A program made the position numbers and the translations under genes. Positions 16,121 to 23,542 of a stretch of DNA of 26,483 bases are shown piece by piece. Positions within the stretch are counted from its first letter, which is position 1. Every line of letters starts with the position of its first letter. Source of the stretch: Caryophanales bacterium UBA6879. Lineage in GTDB: Bacteria; Bacillota_I; Bacilli_A; RFN20; CAG-288. The stretch lies in the NCBI GenBank assembly GCA_002449135.1, contig DKCH01000054.1:52381-78863 (forward strand), read 5' to 3'. The notes beneath the pieces are model-generated. The model ran no database searches and was not told the origin of the DNA. It saw only the letters and a program-made list of their open reading frames with translations.

Positions 16121-16708
16121 CTATTTTCTAAACGGCATCTTTAACTCTTTTAATAGAGCAAAGGCTTCTTTATCAGTCTTCGCAGAAGTGACAATGATAA
16201 TATCCATACCTCTAATATGAGAAATCTTATCATAATCAATTTCAGGGAAGATTAATTGTTCTTTAACACCTAAAGCGAAGTTACCACGAGAATCAAATGA
16301 GTTTTTAGAAACACCACGGAAATCTCTAACACGAGGTAAAACAATGCTAACTAATTTATCATAGAAGTCATACATTCTAATGCCTCTTAAAGTAACTTTA
16401 CAACCGATAGCTTGATGCTCTCTGATTTTGAAGTTAGCAATAGCTTTCTTTGTGTAAGTAACAAGTGGTTTTTGACCAGCAATGAGAGTTAAATCAGCTA
16501 CAGCATCTTCAATTTCTTTAGAATTAGAAGCAGCTTCACCAACGCCCATGTTAATAACAATCTTTTCAAGATGAGGAACTTGCATAACAGAAGAGTAATT
16601 AAACTCTTTCATTAAAGCAGGTACAACTCTTTCTTTATAATCAGTTTGAACTCTGGAGGTATATTTAGCAACTTTATTGCCATTACCTTTTTTCTTAGTT
16701 TCAGCCAT
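16121..16708 (-). CDS. rplE: 50S ribosomal protein L5
   Basis: 195 residues against about 180 usually. L5 binds 5S rRNA and contacts the P-site tRNA. The core begins near residue 24 with DYKERVVPALMKEFNY and continues with VPHLEKIVINMGVGEA and QKPLVTYTKKAIANFKIREH. The N-terminus has about 16 additional Lys/Gly/Asn-rich residues; the start is supported by AAGGAGG before ATG at 16708. Confidence 0.97.
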   Translation of the reverse strand: MAETKKKGNGNKVAKYTSRVQTDYKERVVPALMKEFNYSSVMQVPHLEKIVINMGVGEAASNSKEIEDAVADLTLIAGQKPLVTYTKKAIANFKIREHQAIGCKVTLRGIRMYDFYDKLVSIVLPRVRDFRGVSKNSFDSRGNFALGVKEQLIFPEIDYDKISHIRGMDIIIVTSAKTDKEAFALLKELKMPFRK

Positions 16709-16719
16709 AAATTTCCTCC

Positions 16720-17028
16720 TTAGTCAATTACTGTATTGCTGTCTTTGGTATATCTAACTTTTTTACCATCAACAACTTTGTAGCCAATCTTAGTAGCTTT
16801 CTTGGTTTTAGGATCAACTAAAGCAACTTTAGAAGCAAAGATTGGAGCATAAATTTCAACAATAGTTCCATCTGGATTAGCTTGAGTAGGTTTCTTGTGT
16901 TTCTTTCTTAAATTAACACCATCAATAACTACTTTATCTAATTTAGGATAGACCTTTTGAATAATTCCAGTCTTATTCTTATCTTTACCGGAGATAACAA
17001 TAACGGAATCGCCTTTTTTCAATTTCAT
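16720..17028 (-). CDS. rplX: 50S ribosomal protein L24
   Basis: 102 residues, normal length. L24 is an assembly initiator near the exit tunnel. The KOW motif KGDSVIVISGKDKNKTGIIQ at 5-24 is clear, followed by VVIDGVNLRKKHKKPTQ. SD GGAGG precedes ATG at 17028. Confidence 0.97.
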   Translation of the reverse strand: MKLKKGDSVIVISGKDKNKTGIIQKVYPKLDKVVIDGVNLRKKHKKPTQANPDGTIVEIYAPIFASKVALVDPKTKKATKIGYKVVDGKKVRYTKDSNTVID

Positions 17029-17039
17029 TTATATACCTC

Positions 17040-17414
17040 CTATAAAACTTCAACGGCTAAGGAAACAATTTTCATGTAACCTTCACCTTTATCTCTTAAC
17101 TCTCTAGCGACTGGACCGAAGATACGAGTACCTTTAGGAGTTAAGTCATCATTTAATAAGACGACTGCATTATCATCAAAGCGAATAGTAGAACCATCTT
17201 TTCTTTGATAAGCCTTTTTAACTCTAATAATAACGCCTTTAACAACATCGCCTTTTTTAACTTTGGCATTAGGAATAGCTTGTTTAACAGCGCAGATAAC
17301 AATATCGCCAATGGAAGAACTCTTTCTTTTAGAACCACCTAATAAACGGAAGACTCTAACAGATTGAGCACCAGAGTTATCAGCAACAACAAGGTTAGTT
17401 TCATTTTGGACCAT
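17040..17414 (-). CDS. rplN: 50S ribosomal protein L14
   Basis: 124 residues, close to the usual 122. L14 forms an intersubunit bridge beside L19. The start MVQNETNLVVADNSGAQSVR and the signature GDVVKGVIIRVKKAYQRKDG are typical, with FGPVARELRDKGEGYMKIVSLA near the end. A small insertion gives LLGGSKRKSSSIGD where relatives read similarly. It follows rpsQ by three bases and so is coupled to it. Confidence 0.97.
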   Translation of the reverse strand: MVQNETNLVVADNSGAQSVRVFRLLGGSKRKSSSIGDIVICAVKQAIPNAKVKKGDVVKGVIIRVKKAYQRKDGSTIRFDDNAVVLLNDDLTPKGTRIFGPVARELRDKGEGYMKIVSLAVEVL

Positions 17415-17417
17415 GGT

Positions 17418-17678
17418 TTATTCCCCCTTAGTAACAACCCTTAAAAGCTTGAAATAAACAGTCTTAGCAATATGTCTAGTTTCTTCAATTTCAACAGTAT
17501 CACCTAACTTAGCCAAGCCTTTTTCATCGTGGGCTTTAAATTTCTTTCTATATTCAACTCTCTTGCCGTAAATAGGGTCGTTCTTATAAGTTTCAACTTC
17601 AACAGTAATGGTTTTATCCATTTTGTCGGAAACTACTTGACCGATTAAACGACGTCTAGTTTTTATATTTTCAGCCAT
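17418..17678 (-). CDS. rpsQ: 30S ribosomal protein S17
   Basis: 86 residues, normal. S17 is an early-assembly OB-fold protein of the 30S body. The opening RRRLIGQVVSDKMDKTITVE and the signature GDTVEIEETRHIAKTVYFKL are intact. SD AGGAGG precedes ATG at 17678. Confidence 0.97.
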   Translation of the reverse strand: MAENIKTRRRLIGQVVSDKMDKTITVEVETYKNDPIYGKRVEYRKKFKAHDEKGLAKLGDTVEIEETRHIAKTVYFKLLRVVTKGE

Positions 17679-17689
17679 TATTTTTCCTC

Positions 17690-17896
17690 CTATTTACTCA
17701 CCTTGCTAGCGAGTTCTCTTTCTTTTTTAACAGTAAGGAGCTTAGCGATGGTTTTTCTTACATCGGTAATATCTTTACCATTTTTTAAGGCACCAGCTTT
17801 TTGTTGGAAAGCAAGTTCCATTAATTTAGCTTTGCATTCATAAATTTGCTCACTAATTTCTTGATCGGATAGTTTTCTAACTTCATCGATTTTCAT
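17690..17896 (-). CDS. rpmC: 50S ribosomal protein L29
   Basis: 68 residues, two antiparallel helices. L29 lies at the exit tunnel with L23, where SRP and trigger factor dock. The family patterns KIDEVRKLSDQEI and LMELAFQQKAGALKNGKDI followed by VRKTIAKLLTVKKER are present. Its SD AGGAGG lies at the very end of rplP, whose stop is two bases upstream of this start. Confidence 0.96.
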   Translation of the reverse strand: MKIDEVRKLSDQEISEQIYECKAKLMELAFQQKAGALKNGKDITDVRKTIAKLLTVKKERELASKVSK

Positions 17897-17898
17897 AA

Positions 17899-18318
17899 TT
17901 ATCTATCCTCCTGACCTTTCTTAACAACTCTTGTTCTGCAAGAAAGCTTATAACCAGCTTGATGGAGAGCTTCTTGTGCAGTGGCATCATCTAAACCACC
18001 GATTTCGAATAAGATTTTGTTTTTCTTTACTGGGCAAACCCAAGAATCAATTGAACCTTTACCAGAACCCATACGAACTTCTAATGGTTTCTTAGTTTTA
18101 CCAAGTTGTGGGAAAATTCTAATAAAGACTTGTCCACCTTTTCTAGTATATCTAGCTAAAACAACACGGCAAGCTTCAATTTGACGGTTAGAAACAAAGT
18201 TTCCAGTAGTAGCTTGAAGACCATAAGTACCATATACAACGGTATTGCCGCCTTTAGATAAGCCTTCATACTTTAAAGTATGAGGTCTTCTATATTTAAC
18301 TCTTTTCGGTTGTAACAT
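17899..18318 (-). CDS. rplP: 50S ribosomal protein L16
   Basis: 139 residues, normal length. L16 lines the A-site cleft of the 50S subunit. MLQPKRVKYRRPHTLKYEG opens it, and the signature VRMGSGKGSIDSWVCPVKK (81-99) is conserved, although the middle of the protein (NTVVYGTYGLQATTGNFVSN) and the C-terminus are more divergent than in most Bacilli. It begins two bases after the rpsC stop. Confidence 0.97.
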   Translation of the reverse strand: MLQPKRVKYRRPHTLKYEGLSKGGNTVVYGTYGLQATTGNFVSNRQIEACRVVLARYTRKGGQVFIRIFPQLGKTKKPLEVRMGSGKGSIDSWVCPVKKNKILFEIGGLDDATAQEALHQAGYKLSCRTRVVKKGQEDR

Positions 18319-18320
18319 AG

Positions 18321-19106
18321 TTACTCTCCTTTCTTATTGGCATCAGTAGGAGTAGGAGCTGGAGCAGGTCTTCTATTTTGATTCTTATTATTAGCTCTTC
18401 TTCCATTTTTGCCATTGAAATTTTTATTATCTCTACTAGGACGTTTATCACCTGGAACAACAACATTAGAAGTGAAATTATCAGGTAATGAAATCCAAAC
18501 TTTAACACCTAATCTACCATAAGTGGTTTTAGCTTCAGCAAAACCATAATCGATATTTTGAGATAAGGTTTGTAAAGATAAAGTTCCTTCTCTATATTGT
18601 TCAGTTCTAGCAATTTCAGCGCCACCGACACGGCCTTTAACCATAGTTTTACAGCCTTTAGCACCAGCAGCTAAAACGTTTTTAATAGCTTTCTTTTGAA
18701 CAATTCTGAATGAGGCTCTTTCTTCAAGTTGCTTAGCAATAGACTTAGCAACTAAAGTAGCATCTAAATCAGCATTTTTAATTTCAACAACGGTGAACTT
18801 TAACTTGTCATCTTTTAAGCCAGTAAGTTTAACTAAGTCTTCTTTAATTTTCTTAACATTAGCACCTTCTTGACCAATGACAACACCAGGTCTAGCAACA
18901 AAGACAGAGACATTAACTAAGTCTTTAATTCTTTCGATAGTAACATGAGATAACATAGCATCAGCTAACTTATTATCTAAATATTTTCTAATCTTAAGAT
19001 CTAAACCTAAATATTTTGAAAAGTTCTTTTTATCAGCATACCAACGGGAATTCCATTCCTTATTGATACCGATTCTTAAACCATTTGGATTTACTTTTTG
19101 TCCCAT
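18321..19106 (-). CDS. rpsC: 30S ribosomal protein S3 with disordered C-terminal tail
   Basis: 261 residues against about 220-235 usually. S3 lines the mRNA entry tunnel and contributes to helicase activity there. MGQKVNPNGLRIGI opens it, and a KH domain with GQEG at 78-81 binds RNA; ARTEQYREGTLSLQTL is the C-terminal domain signature. From about residue 216 the protein ends in an Asn/Arg/Pro-rich, probably disordered tail (RPAPAPTPTDANKKGE at the end). Similar tails occur in S3 of Mollicutes-like bacteria. SD AAAGGGAG precedes ATG at 19106. Confidence 0.97.
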   Translation of the reverse strand: MGQKVNPNGLRIGINKEWNSRWYADKKNFSKYLGLDLKIRKYLDNKLADAMLSHVTIERIKDLVNVSVFVARPGVVIGQEGANVKKIKEDLVKLTGLKDDKLKFTVVEIKNADLDATLVAKSIAKQLEERASFRIVQKKAIKNVLAAGAKGCKTMVKGRVGGAEIARTEQYREGTLSLQTLSQNIDYGFAEAKTTYGRLGVKVWISLPDNFTSNVVVPGDKRPSRDNKNFNGKNGRRANNKNQNRRPAPAPTPTDANKKGE

Positions 19107-19108
19107 TG

Positions 19109-19495
19109 TTATTTAGCTCCCTTTCCACTAACAACGACAGTTAGTCTACTTAATCTTTTAATAATACCAGAGGCAGAACCTTTAGCTCTAGGAAGGAATC
19201 TCTTTAAACGAGCGCCATCACCAGCATAAATTTCAGAGATATAAAGATCAGTAGGAATCATGTGGAAATTGTTAACAGCGTTAGCTTCAGCAGATTTAAT
19301 TGTCTTTAAGACAACATCACTAGCAGCTTTATTAGTATTAGCTAAGATACCATAAGCTTCAGATAAAGACTTACCTCTTACTAAGTCGATAACTAAACGC
19401 ATTTTACGTGGAGTAATGCGAATATTAGTTGTAATAGCAATTGCTTTATTTCTAGTAGGAGCAGTAACTTTTACTTCTTTTTCATTCTTTGCCAT
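19109..19495 (-). CDS. rplV: 50S ribosomal protein L22
   Basis: 128 residues. L22 reaches into the nascent-peptide tunnel with a long hairpin loop. Core patterns RITPRKMRLVIDLVRGKSL and the loop region DGARLKRFLPRAKGSASGI followed by RLTVVVS are typical. About 17 N-terminal residues before the core are an extra Lys/Thr-rich lead. It ends two bases before rpsC. Confidence 0.97.
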   Translation of the reverse strand: MAKNEKEVKVTAPTRNKAIAITTNIRITPRKMRLVIDLVRGKSLSEAYGILANTNKAASDVVLKTIKSAEANAVNNFHMIPTDLYISEIYAGDGARLKRFLPRAKGSASGIIKRLSRLTVVVSGKGAK

Positions 19496-19507
19496 AATTA
19501 TCTCCTA

Positions 19508-19789
19508 TTATTTCTTAACGGTGGTATCGACATTAGAACCATGACCTTTAAAGGTTCTAGTAGGAACGAATTCACCTAATTTATGACCAACCATATCTTC
19601 TGTAACAAAAACAGGAACATGGGCTCTACCGTTATAAACGGAGATGGTCATTTCGACAAATTCAGGAAGAATAGTGCTTCTTCTAGACCAAGTTTTGATA
19701 ACGCTCTTTTTGCCAGATTCTCTTTGAGCTTGGACTCTACTAAGTAATCTTTCTTCGCAATAAGGGCCTTTTTTAACAGAACGATGCAT
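19508..19789 (-). CDS. rpsS: 30S ribosomal protein S19
   Basis: 93 residues, normal. S19 is in the 30S head with S13. MHRSVKKGPYCEERLLSRV, IKTWSRRSTILPEFVEMTISVYNGR (in part) and the C-terminal signature MVGHKLGEFVPTRTFKGH are all typical. SD AGGAGGAA precedes ATG at 19789. Confidence 0.97.
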   Translation of the reverse strand: MHRSVKKGPYCEERLLSRVQAQRESGKKSVIKTWSRRSTILPEFVEMTISVYNGRAHVPVFVTEDMVGHKLGEFVPTRTFKGHGSNVDTTVKK

Positions 19790-19803
19790 TCTTTCTTCCT
19801 CCT

Positions 19804-20634
19804 TTAGTCATTAACACGTCTAACAATTAAACGATTAGAACGTTTATTATGTTTTCTAGTCTTGACACCAAGAGCTCTTTTACCCCAAGGAGTACGAGGA
19901 GCATCTCTACCGACAGGACATTTACCTTCACCACCACCATGTGGGTGATCGTTAGGGTTCATAACACTACCTCTAACAGTAGGTCTAATACCTAAATATC
20001 TAGATTTACCAGCCTTACCTAAGTGTACTAAGTTGAAGTCTTCATTAGAGACAACACCAATAGTGGCACGGCAAGTAGCTAAGACTTTTCTAACTTCACC
20101 AGATTGTAATCTTAAAGTGACATAGCTTCCTTCTTTACCTAAGATTTGGGCAGAAGTACCAGCTGCACGGCAGATTTGTCCACCTTTACCTGGTTCGAAT
20201 TCAATATTGTGAACCATAATACCTTCAGGTATATCACTTAAAGGCATACAGTTACCAACTTTAATATCTTTATTTCTACCAGAAACAACTTTATCACCAA
20301 CTTTTAAGCCAGATGGAGCAATGATGTAAGTCTTAACACCATCAACATAAGTTAATAAAGCGATAAAAGCATTTCTGTTTGGATCATATTCAATAGCAGT
20401 AACATTGGCGACAACATCGTCTTTAGTTCTCTTGAAATCGATAATACGATACATCTTTTTATTACCACCACCCTTATGACGGCAGGTAATATAGCCCTGA
20501 TTGTTACGACCGCCATTTTTTGAAAGTGGTAATAACAGTGCTTTTTCAGGAGCTTTTTTAGTGAGTAAGCTATAGTCGGTAGAAGTCTTATGACGAGTAC
20601 CAGCACTAGTAGGCTTATAAGTTTTAATTGCCAT
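19804..20634 (-). CDS. rplB: 50S ribosomal protein L2
   Basis: 276 residues, normal. L2 is a core 50S protein close to the peptidyl transferase centre and needed for subunit joining. The opening AIKTYKPTSAGTRHKT, the GGNKKMYRIIDFKRTKDD region and the C-terminal signature NPNDHPHGGGEGKCPVGR, which contains the conserved functional histidine, are present. It follows rplW after 35 bases, the longest gap in the operon. Confidence 0.98.
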   Translation of the reverse strand: MAIKTYKPTSAGTRHKTSTDYSLLTKKAPEKALLLPLSKNGGRNNQGYITCRHKGGGNKKMYRIIDFKRTKDDVVANVTAIEYDPNRNAFIALLTYVDGVKTYIIAPSGLKVGDKVVSGRNKDIKVGNCMPLSDIPEGIMVHNIEFEPGKGGQICRAAGTSAQILGKEGSYVTLRLQSGEVRKVLATCRATIGVVSNEDFNLVHLGKAGKSRYLGIRPTVRGSVMNPNDHPHGGGEGKCPVGRDAPRTPWGKRALGVKTRKHNKRSNRLIVRRVND

Positions 20635-20669
20635 TTTTAATTTCTCCTATAATTTGCTTTCTGTTTAAT

Positions 20670-21329
20670 TTAGGCATTTTCTTCATTAGCTAATTTGTTA
20701 ATTTCGCCTAAGTTGAAGTCTTTGTTAATCTTGACGATAGCCTTCTTAAAGCCAGAGATTTTACCTTCATATCTAGTAACTCTCTTCTTCTTTGGTAAAA
20801 CGTTAATAATATTAACTTTATCAACTTTGATAGCAAAGATAGCTTGAACAGCAGATTTAACTTTATTAGCAGTAGCCTTAGAATCAACTTTTAAAACAAT
20901 AGTGTTATTGTTAACAGATAATTGTTGAGTCTTTTCAGTAACATAAGAACCTTTTAAAAGTTCATAGTCAGCGATAGTAGGCTTTCTAAATTTGAAAGTA
21001 GGAACTTTCTTTTCTTCTTTCTTAGCCTTCTTAGCAGGTTTTACAACTTCAGGAGTAACAGCTTCAGTAGCCTTAACTTCCTTAGTTTCTTCAACCTTTG
21101 CTTCTACTTTTTCAGCAGCAGCTTTTTTAGTAGTAGTTTTCTTTGTAGTAGCCTTCTTAGTAGTAGTCTTTTTAACCTCGGTTTCACCTTCAGCTTTTTT
21201 AGCTACTCTCTTAGCAGGTTTTTTAGTTTCACTATCGACTTTTTTTGCAGTGGTTTTTCTAGTAGTCTTTTTAGCAGGCTTTTCTTCCTTAACTTCTTCG
21301 ACTACTTCCTTTTTAATTTCTTCAGCCAT
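20670..21329 (-). CDS. rplW: 50S ribosomal protein L23 with long Lys/Thr/Ala-rich N-terminal extension
   Basis: 219 residues, more than double the usual 95-100. The L23 core is residues 119-210: IADYELLKGSYVTEKTQQL, the hairpin with KVDKVNIINVLPKKKRVTR and SGFKKAIVKI. L23 forms the exit-tunnel docking site for trigger factor and SRP. Residues 1-118 are a head built almost only of Lys, Thr, Ala, Glu and Val, with repeated KKTTTKKA-type units near 53-70, resembling histone-H1-like tails. The true start is supported by AAGGAGG before ATG at 21329, placed in the end of rplD, and there is no internal start with a comparable SD at the core. Codon composition of the head matches its neighbours. Confidence 0.96.
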   Translation of the reverse strand: MAEEIKKEVVEEVKEEKPAKKTTRKTTAKKVDSETKKPAKRVAKKAEGETEVKKTTTKKATTKKTTTKKAAAEKVEAKVEETKEVKATEAVTPEVVKPAKKAKKEEKKVPTFKFRKPTIADYELLKGSYVTEKTQQLSVNNNTIVLKVDSKATANKVKSAVQAIFAIKVDKVNIINVLPKKKRVTRYEGKISGFKKAIVKINKDFNLGEINKLANEENA

Positions 21330-21331
21330 TG

Positions 21332-22021
21332 TTATTCAGCCTCCTTAGTTTCAACTTTTTCTTCATCAACATTTAAGCTATCGATGAAGTCCTTAGTGAA
21401 GACAACATAATCAGAATTTAAGATGTCATAAACAGATAAAACATCGCTAGAAACTAATTTAAATCCTGGAATATTGCCAGTAGATAAGATTAAATTCTTA
21501 GATTTATTGAATAATTCTTCAGTTAAATCACCAACATTGAATAAAACCTTACCATTTAAATTTAATCCTTTTAAGGCTTTAACCATATCTTTAGTCTTAG
21601 GAGAACTGAATTCAGTAGATTCTAAGACAACAACTTTGTTATCAGCAACTTTGCTAGATAAGACTGAGCATAAAGCTTTAAAATGTTCTCTCTTATTATT
21701 CTTTAATTTGTAATTTTGTTGACCATTAGGACCAAAGATAGTAGCACCACCAACCCAAATAGGTGAACGTCTAGAACCAGCTCTAGCACGACCAGTGCCT
21801 TTTTGTCTCCATGGTTTTTTACCACTACCGCTAACTTCAGAAATTCCTTTAGTTTTGCTAGTAGCTTGTCTAGCGTTAGCTAAAGTAACTTTGATAGCTT
21901 TTTGAACAACAAATTCATTAGGTGTAACACCGAACAAATCGCTTGGTAAAGTGACCTTTCCAACTTCTTTATTTTCGAAGTTAACAACAGGTAATTGGAT
22001 ATTCTTATTTTCCATAATCAT
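21332..22021 (-). CDS. rplD: 50S ribosomal protein L4
   Basis: 229 residues, slightly longer than usual. L4 reaches into the exit tunnel opposite L22, and in gammaproteobacteria it represses the S10 operon. The loop signature GSGKKPWRQKGTGRARAGSR (66-85) and SPIWVGGATIFGPNGQQNYK are present. The last ~15 residues (NVDEEKVETKEAE) are an acidic tail. It stops two bases before rplW, whose SD lies in this gene. SD AAGGAG precedes ATG at 22021. Confidence 0.97.
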   Translation of the reverse strand: MIMENKNIQLPVVNFENKEVGKVTLPSDLFGVTPNEFVVQKAIKVTLANARQATSKTKGISEVSGSGKKPWRQKGTGRARAGSRRSPIWVGGATIFGPNGQQNYKLKNNKREHFKALCSVLSSKVADNKVVVLESTEFSSPKTKDMVKALKGLNLNGKVLFNVGDLTEELFNKSKNLILSTGNIPGFKLVSSDVLSVYDILNSDYVVFTKDFIDSLNVDEEKVETKEAE

Positions 22022-22030
22022 TCTCCTTTA

Positions 22031-22729
22031 TTACTTTGCTTCACTGTTATTAGCTTCAGCCTTAACGTGATTAACTAAAGGCTTAACATCGTGTTTTAAG
22101 CTTGGATTCTTAACAGCAGTTCTAATCTTAACAATAGATTTATTAGGACCTGGAACAGAACCTTTAATAAGAATGGCATTCTTTTCAGGATAAACAGCGA
22201 CAACAGTGAGATTTAAAGTAGTTCTAGTATAGTTACCATGGTGACCAGACATCTTTTTACCTGGATGAACACGGTTGTTACATCTACCGTTAGTAGCTAA
22301 AGAACCGATTTGTCTATGATAACCAGAACCATGTCCTTTAGGACCAATTGTTTTGTGATATCTTTTGATAATACCAGAATAACCACGACCTTTTGAAGTA
22401 CCGGTAACATCAACATTTTCACCAGCCTCGAAGATAGAGACTAAAATGTCTTGACCGACTTCATATTTATAAGTTTCATCACCCTTTAATTCATATAAAT
22501 TAGCTCTAGGGGTAACTTTAGCTTTTTCAAAAATTCCCTTCATTGCTTTGTTGACGTTTTTATTTTTTTCTTCATAACCGACAACAACAGCTTCATAACC
22601 ATCTTTTTCATTAGTCTTCTTTTGAACTACTGAATTAGGTAAGACTTCAATGACAGAGACTGGGTATTGAGTTCCGTCTTCAGTAAAGACAGATGTCATA
22701 CCAATTTTTCTTCCGATAATTGATTTCAT
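22031..22729 (-). CDS. rplC: 50S ribosomal protein L3
   Basis: 232 residues, about 20 more than usual. L3 is an assembly initiator whose loop reaches the peptidyl transferase centre. The opening MKSIIGRKIGMTSVFTEDGT, the signature DVTGTSKGRGYSGIIKRY and the central loop MSGHHGNYTRTTLN are intact. The extra length is a C-terminal tail (VNHVKAEANNSEAK). SD AAGGAGG precedes ATG at 22729. Confidence 0.97.
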   Translation of the reverse strand: MKSIIGRKIGMTSVFTEDGTQYPVSVIEVLPNSVVQKKTNEKDGYEAVVVGYEEKNKNVNKAMKGIFEKAKVTPRANLYELKGDETYKYEVGQDILVSIFEAGENVDVTGTSKGRGYSGIIKRYHKTIGPKGHGSGYHRQIGSLATNGRCNNRVHPGKKMSGHHGNYTRTTLNLTVVAVYPEKNAILIKGSVPGPNKSIVKIRTAVKNPSLKHDVKPLVNHVKAEANNSEAK

Positions 22730-22742
22730 TAATCCGTCCTCC

Positions 22743-23054
22743 TTATAACTTTATTTCGATATCGACACCAGAAGGTAATTCTAATCTAGTTAAAGTATCA
22801 ATAGTTGCCTTTGTAGGTCTAACGATATCAATTAGACGTTTGTGAGTTCTGATTTCGAATTGTTCTCTTGAATCTTTGTGAACGAATGGAGAACGTAAGA
22901 TTGTGTAGACTTGCTTCTCAGTTGGAAGTGGGATAGGACCGACGACGGTCGCACCAGTTTTCGTTGCGGCATCAACGATCTTAGCAACAGATAAGTCTAA
23001 GACTTTGTGATCGTAAGCCTTCAAACGAACACGGATATTGTTTGTTTGTGCCAT
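22743..23054 (-). CDS. rpsJ: 30S ribosomal protein S10
   Basis: 103 residues, normal. S10 lies in the 30S head and, with NusB, also takes part in transcription antitermination. The core patterns RVRLKAYDHKVLDLS, GPIPLPTEKQVYTILRSPFV and SREQFEIRTHKRLIDI are typical, ending at GVDIEIKL. It is the first gene of the superoperon; AGGAGG at 23062-23067 lies 7 bases before ATG at 23054 and touches a sequence complementary to the loop of the leader hairpin. Confidence 0.98.
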   Translation of the reverse strand: MAQTNNIRVRLKAYDHKVLDLSVAKIVDAATKTGATVVGPIPLPTEKQVYTILRSPFVHKDSREQFEIRTHKRLIDIVRPTKATIDTLTRLELPSGVDIEIKL

Positions 23055-23180
23055 GTAATTTCCTCCTTGTCAATTTGGCAGATATTCGCTCGGTGTGATT
23101 TTCTTGATACCATGACAACCTTTATAGGCGTATCAACAATTTCACACTTCAATGCGCACTGGAATTAGACCAGCCTATAT
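23055..23180 (-). ncRNA. Structured 5' leader of the S10 operon
   Basis: The leader is about 120 bases. It can fold into a small hairpin (CTGG/CCAG, 23170-23173 with 23159-23162) and a long two-part hairpin: GTGTGA/TCACAC (23142-23147 with 23093-23098), a symmetric 5+5 internal loop, then TTGATAC/GTATCAA (23130-23136 with 23104-23110) closing a 19-base loop. The loop sequence TTGTCA (23113-23118) is complementary to TGACAA (23067-23072), which overlaps the first base of the rpsJ SD. Loop bases 23123-23129 are also complementary to 23173-23179 at the predicted transcript start, though some of that partner may lie upstream of +1. I do not recognise the family. An autoregulatory ribosomal-protein leader is the natural guess; the ligand is unknown. 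Confidence 0.55.
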
Positions 23181-23209
23181 ATCTTAAACTAACAAGTAAT
23201 CATAGTCAA
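23181..23209 (-). promoter_or_regulatory. Promoter of the ribosomal superoperon
   Basis: TTGACT (23204-23209) and TAAGAT (23181-23186) lie 17 bases apart on the minus strand. Transcription would start near 23173-23176. The ~120 bases between it and the divergent tRNA promoter (23210-23328) are very AT-rich and hold no other feature I can see; they may include UP elements for both. Confidence 0.75.
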
Positions 23210-23328
23210 GAAGAATTTAATTAACTTTTTTAATAATCTTAAATATATAAATTGGAATAGAAAACGATGCACTTTTCAATAAATTTCTATAAAAAATATC
23301 TTTAACAAATAAATATTGTAAAAAATTA

Positions 23329-23357
23329 TTGACAACCCTTTTTTAGTTTGGTATCTT
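23329..23357 (+). promoter_or_regulatory. Promoter of the tRNA-Ile gene
   Basis: A perfect TTGACA (23329-23334), 17 bases, then TATCTT (23352-23357). The start would be near 23364, about 14 bases before the mature tRNA. It is back-to-back with the S10-operon promoter. Confidence 0.8.
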
Positions 23358-23377
23358 AATAAAGCACTAAGTTGCTT

Positions 23378-23454
23378 GGGTCTTTAGCTCAGTTGGTTAG
23401 AGCGTGCGCTTGATAAGCGCAAGGTCGATGGTTCAAGCCCACCAAGACCCACCA
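23378..23454 (+). tRNA. tRNA-Ile(GAU)
   Basis: 77 bases with encoded CCA. The acceptor is GGGTCTT/AAGACCC, the D stem GCTC/GAGC, the anticodon stem TGCGC/GCGCA and the loop TTGATAA, giving anticodon GAU for ATT and ATC codons. The T stem GATGG/CCACC has one A-C mismatch (50-64). Confidence 0.95.
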
Positions 23455-23468
23455 TTATGAAACTATGG

Positions 23469-23492
23469 CCCTCTACTTAAAGAGGGTTTTTT
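23469..23492 (+). terminator. Terminator after tRNA-Ile
   Basis: CCCTCT / AGAGGG hairpin around a 6-base loop, followed by six Ts. Flanking TATGAAA and TTTCATA can extend pairing. It separates tRNA-Ile from the tRNA-Val/tRNA-Thr pair. Confidence 0.8.
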
Positions 23493-23500
23493 CATAAAGT

Positions 23501-23529
23501 TTGTTGCTTCTTATTATTATATTTGTAAT
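23501..23529 (+). promoter_or_regulatory. Probable promoter of tRNA-Val and tRNA-Thr
   Basis: TTGTTG (23501-23506), 17 bases, then TGTAAT (23524-23529), with a start near 23536, just before the tRNA. It is needed if the preceding terminator is efficient. The match is moderate. Confidence 0.5.
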
Positions 23530-23542
23530 AATTAAAAGCAGC

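Noticed and set aside
20992..21348. 118-codon plus-strand frame rich in Val, Phe, Leu and Ser
   Set aside because: It is the antisense image of the Lys/Thr/Ala repeats in the L23 head; the apparent membrane-like sequence is an artefact of that.
23210..23328. Small gene or RNA between the two divergent promoters
   Set aside because: Only AT-rich sequence with scattered stops in all frames; no SD, hairpin or codon bias.
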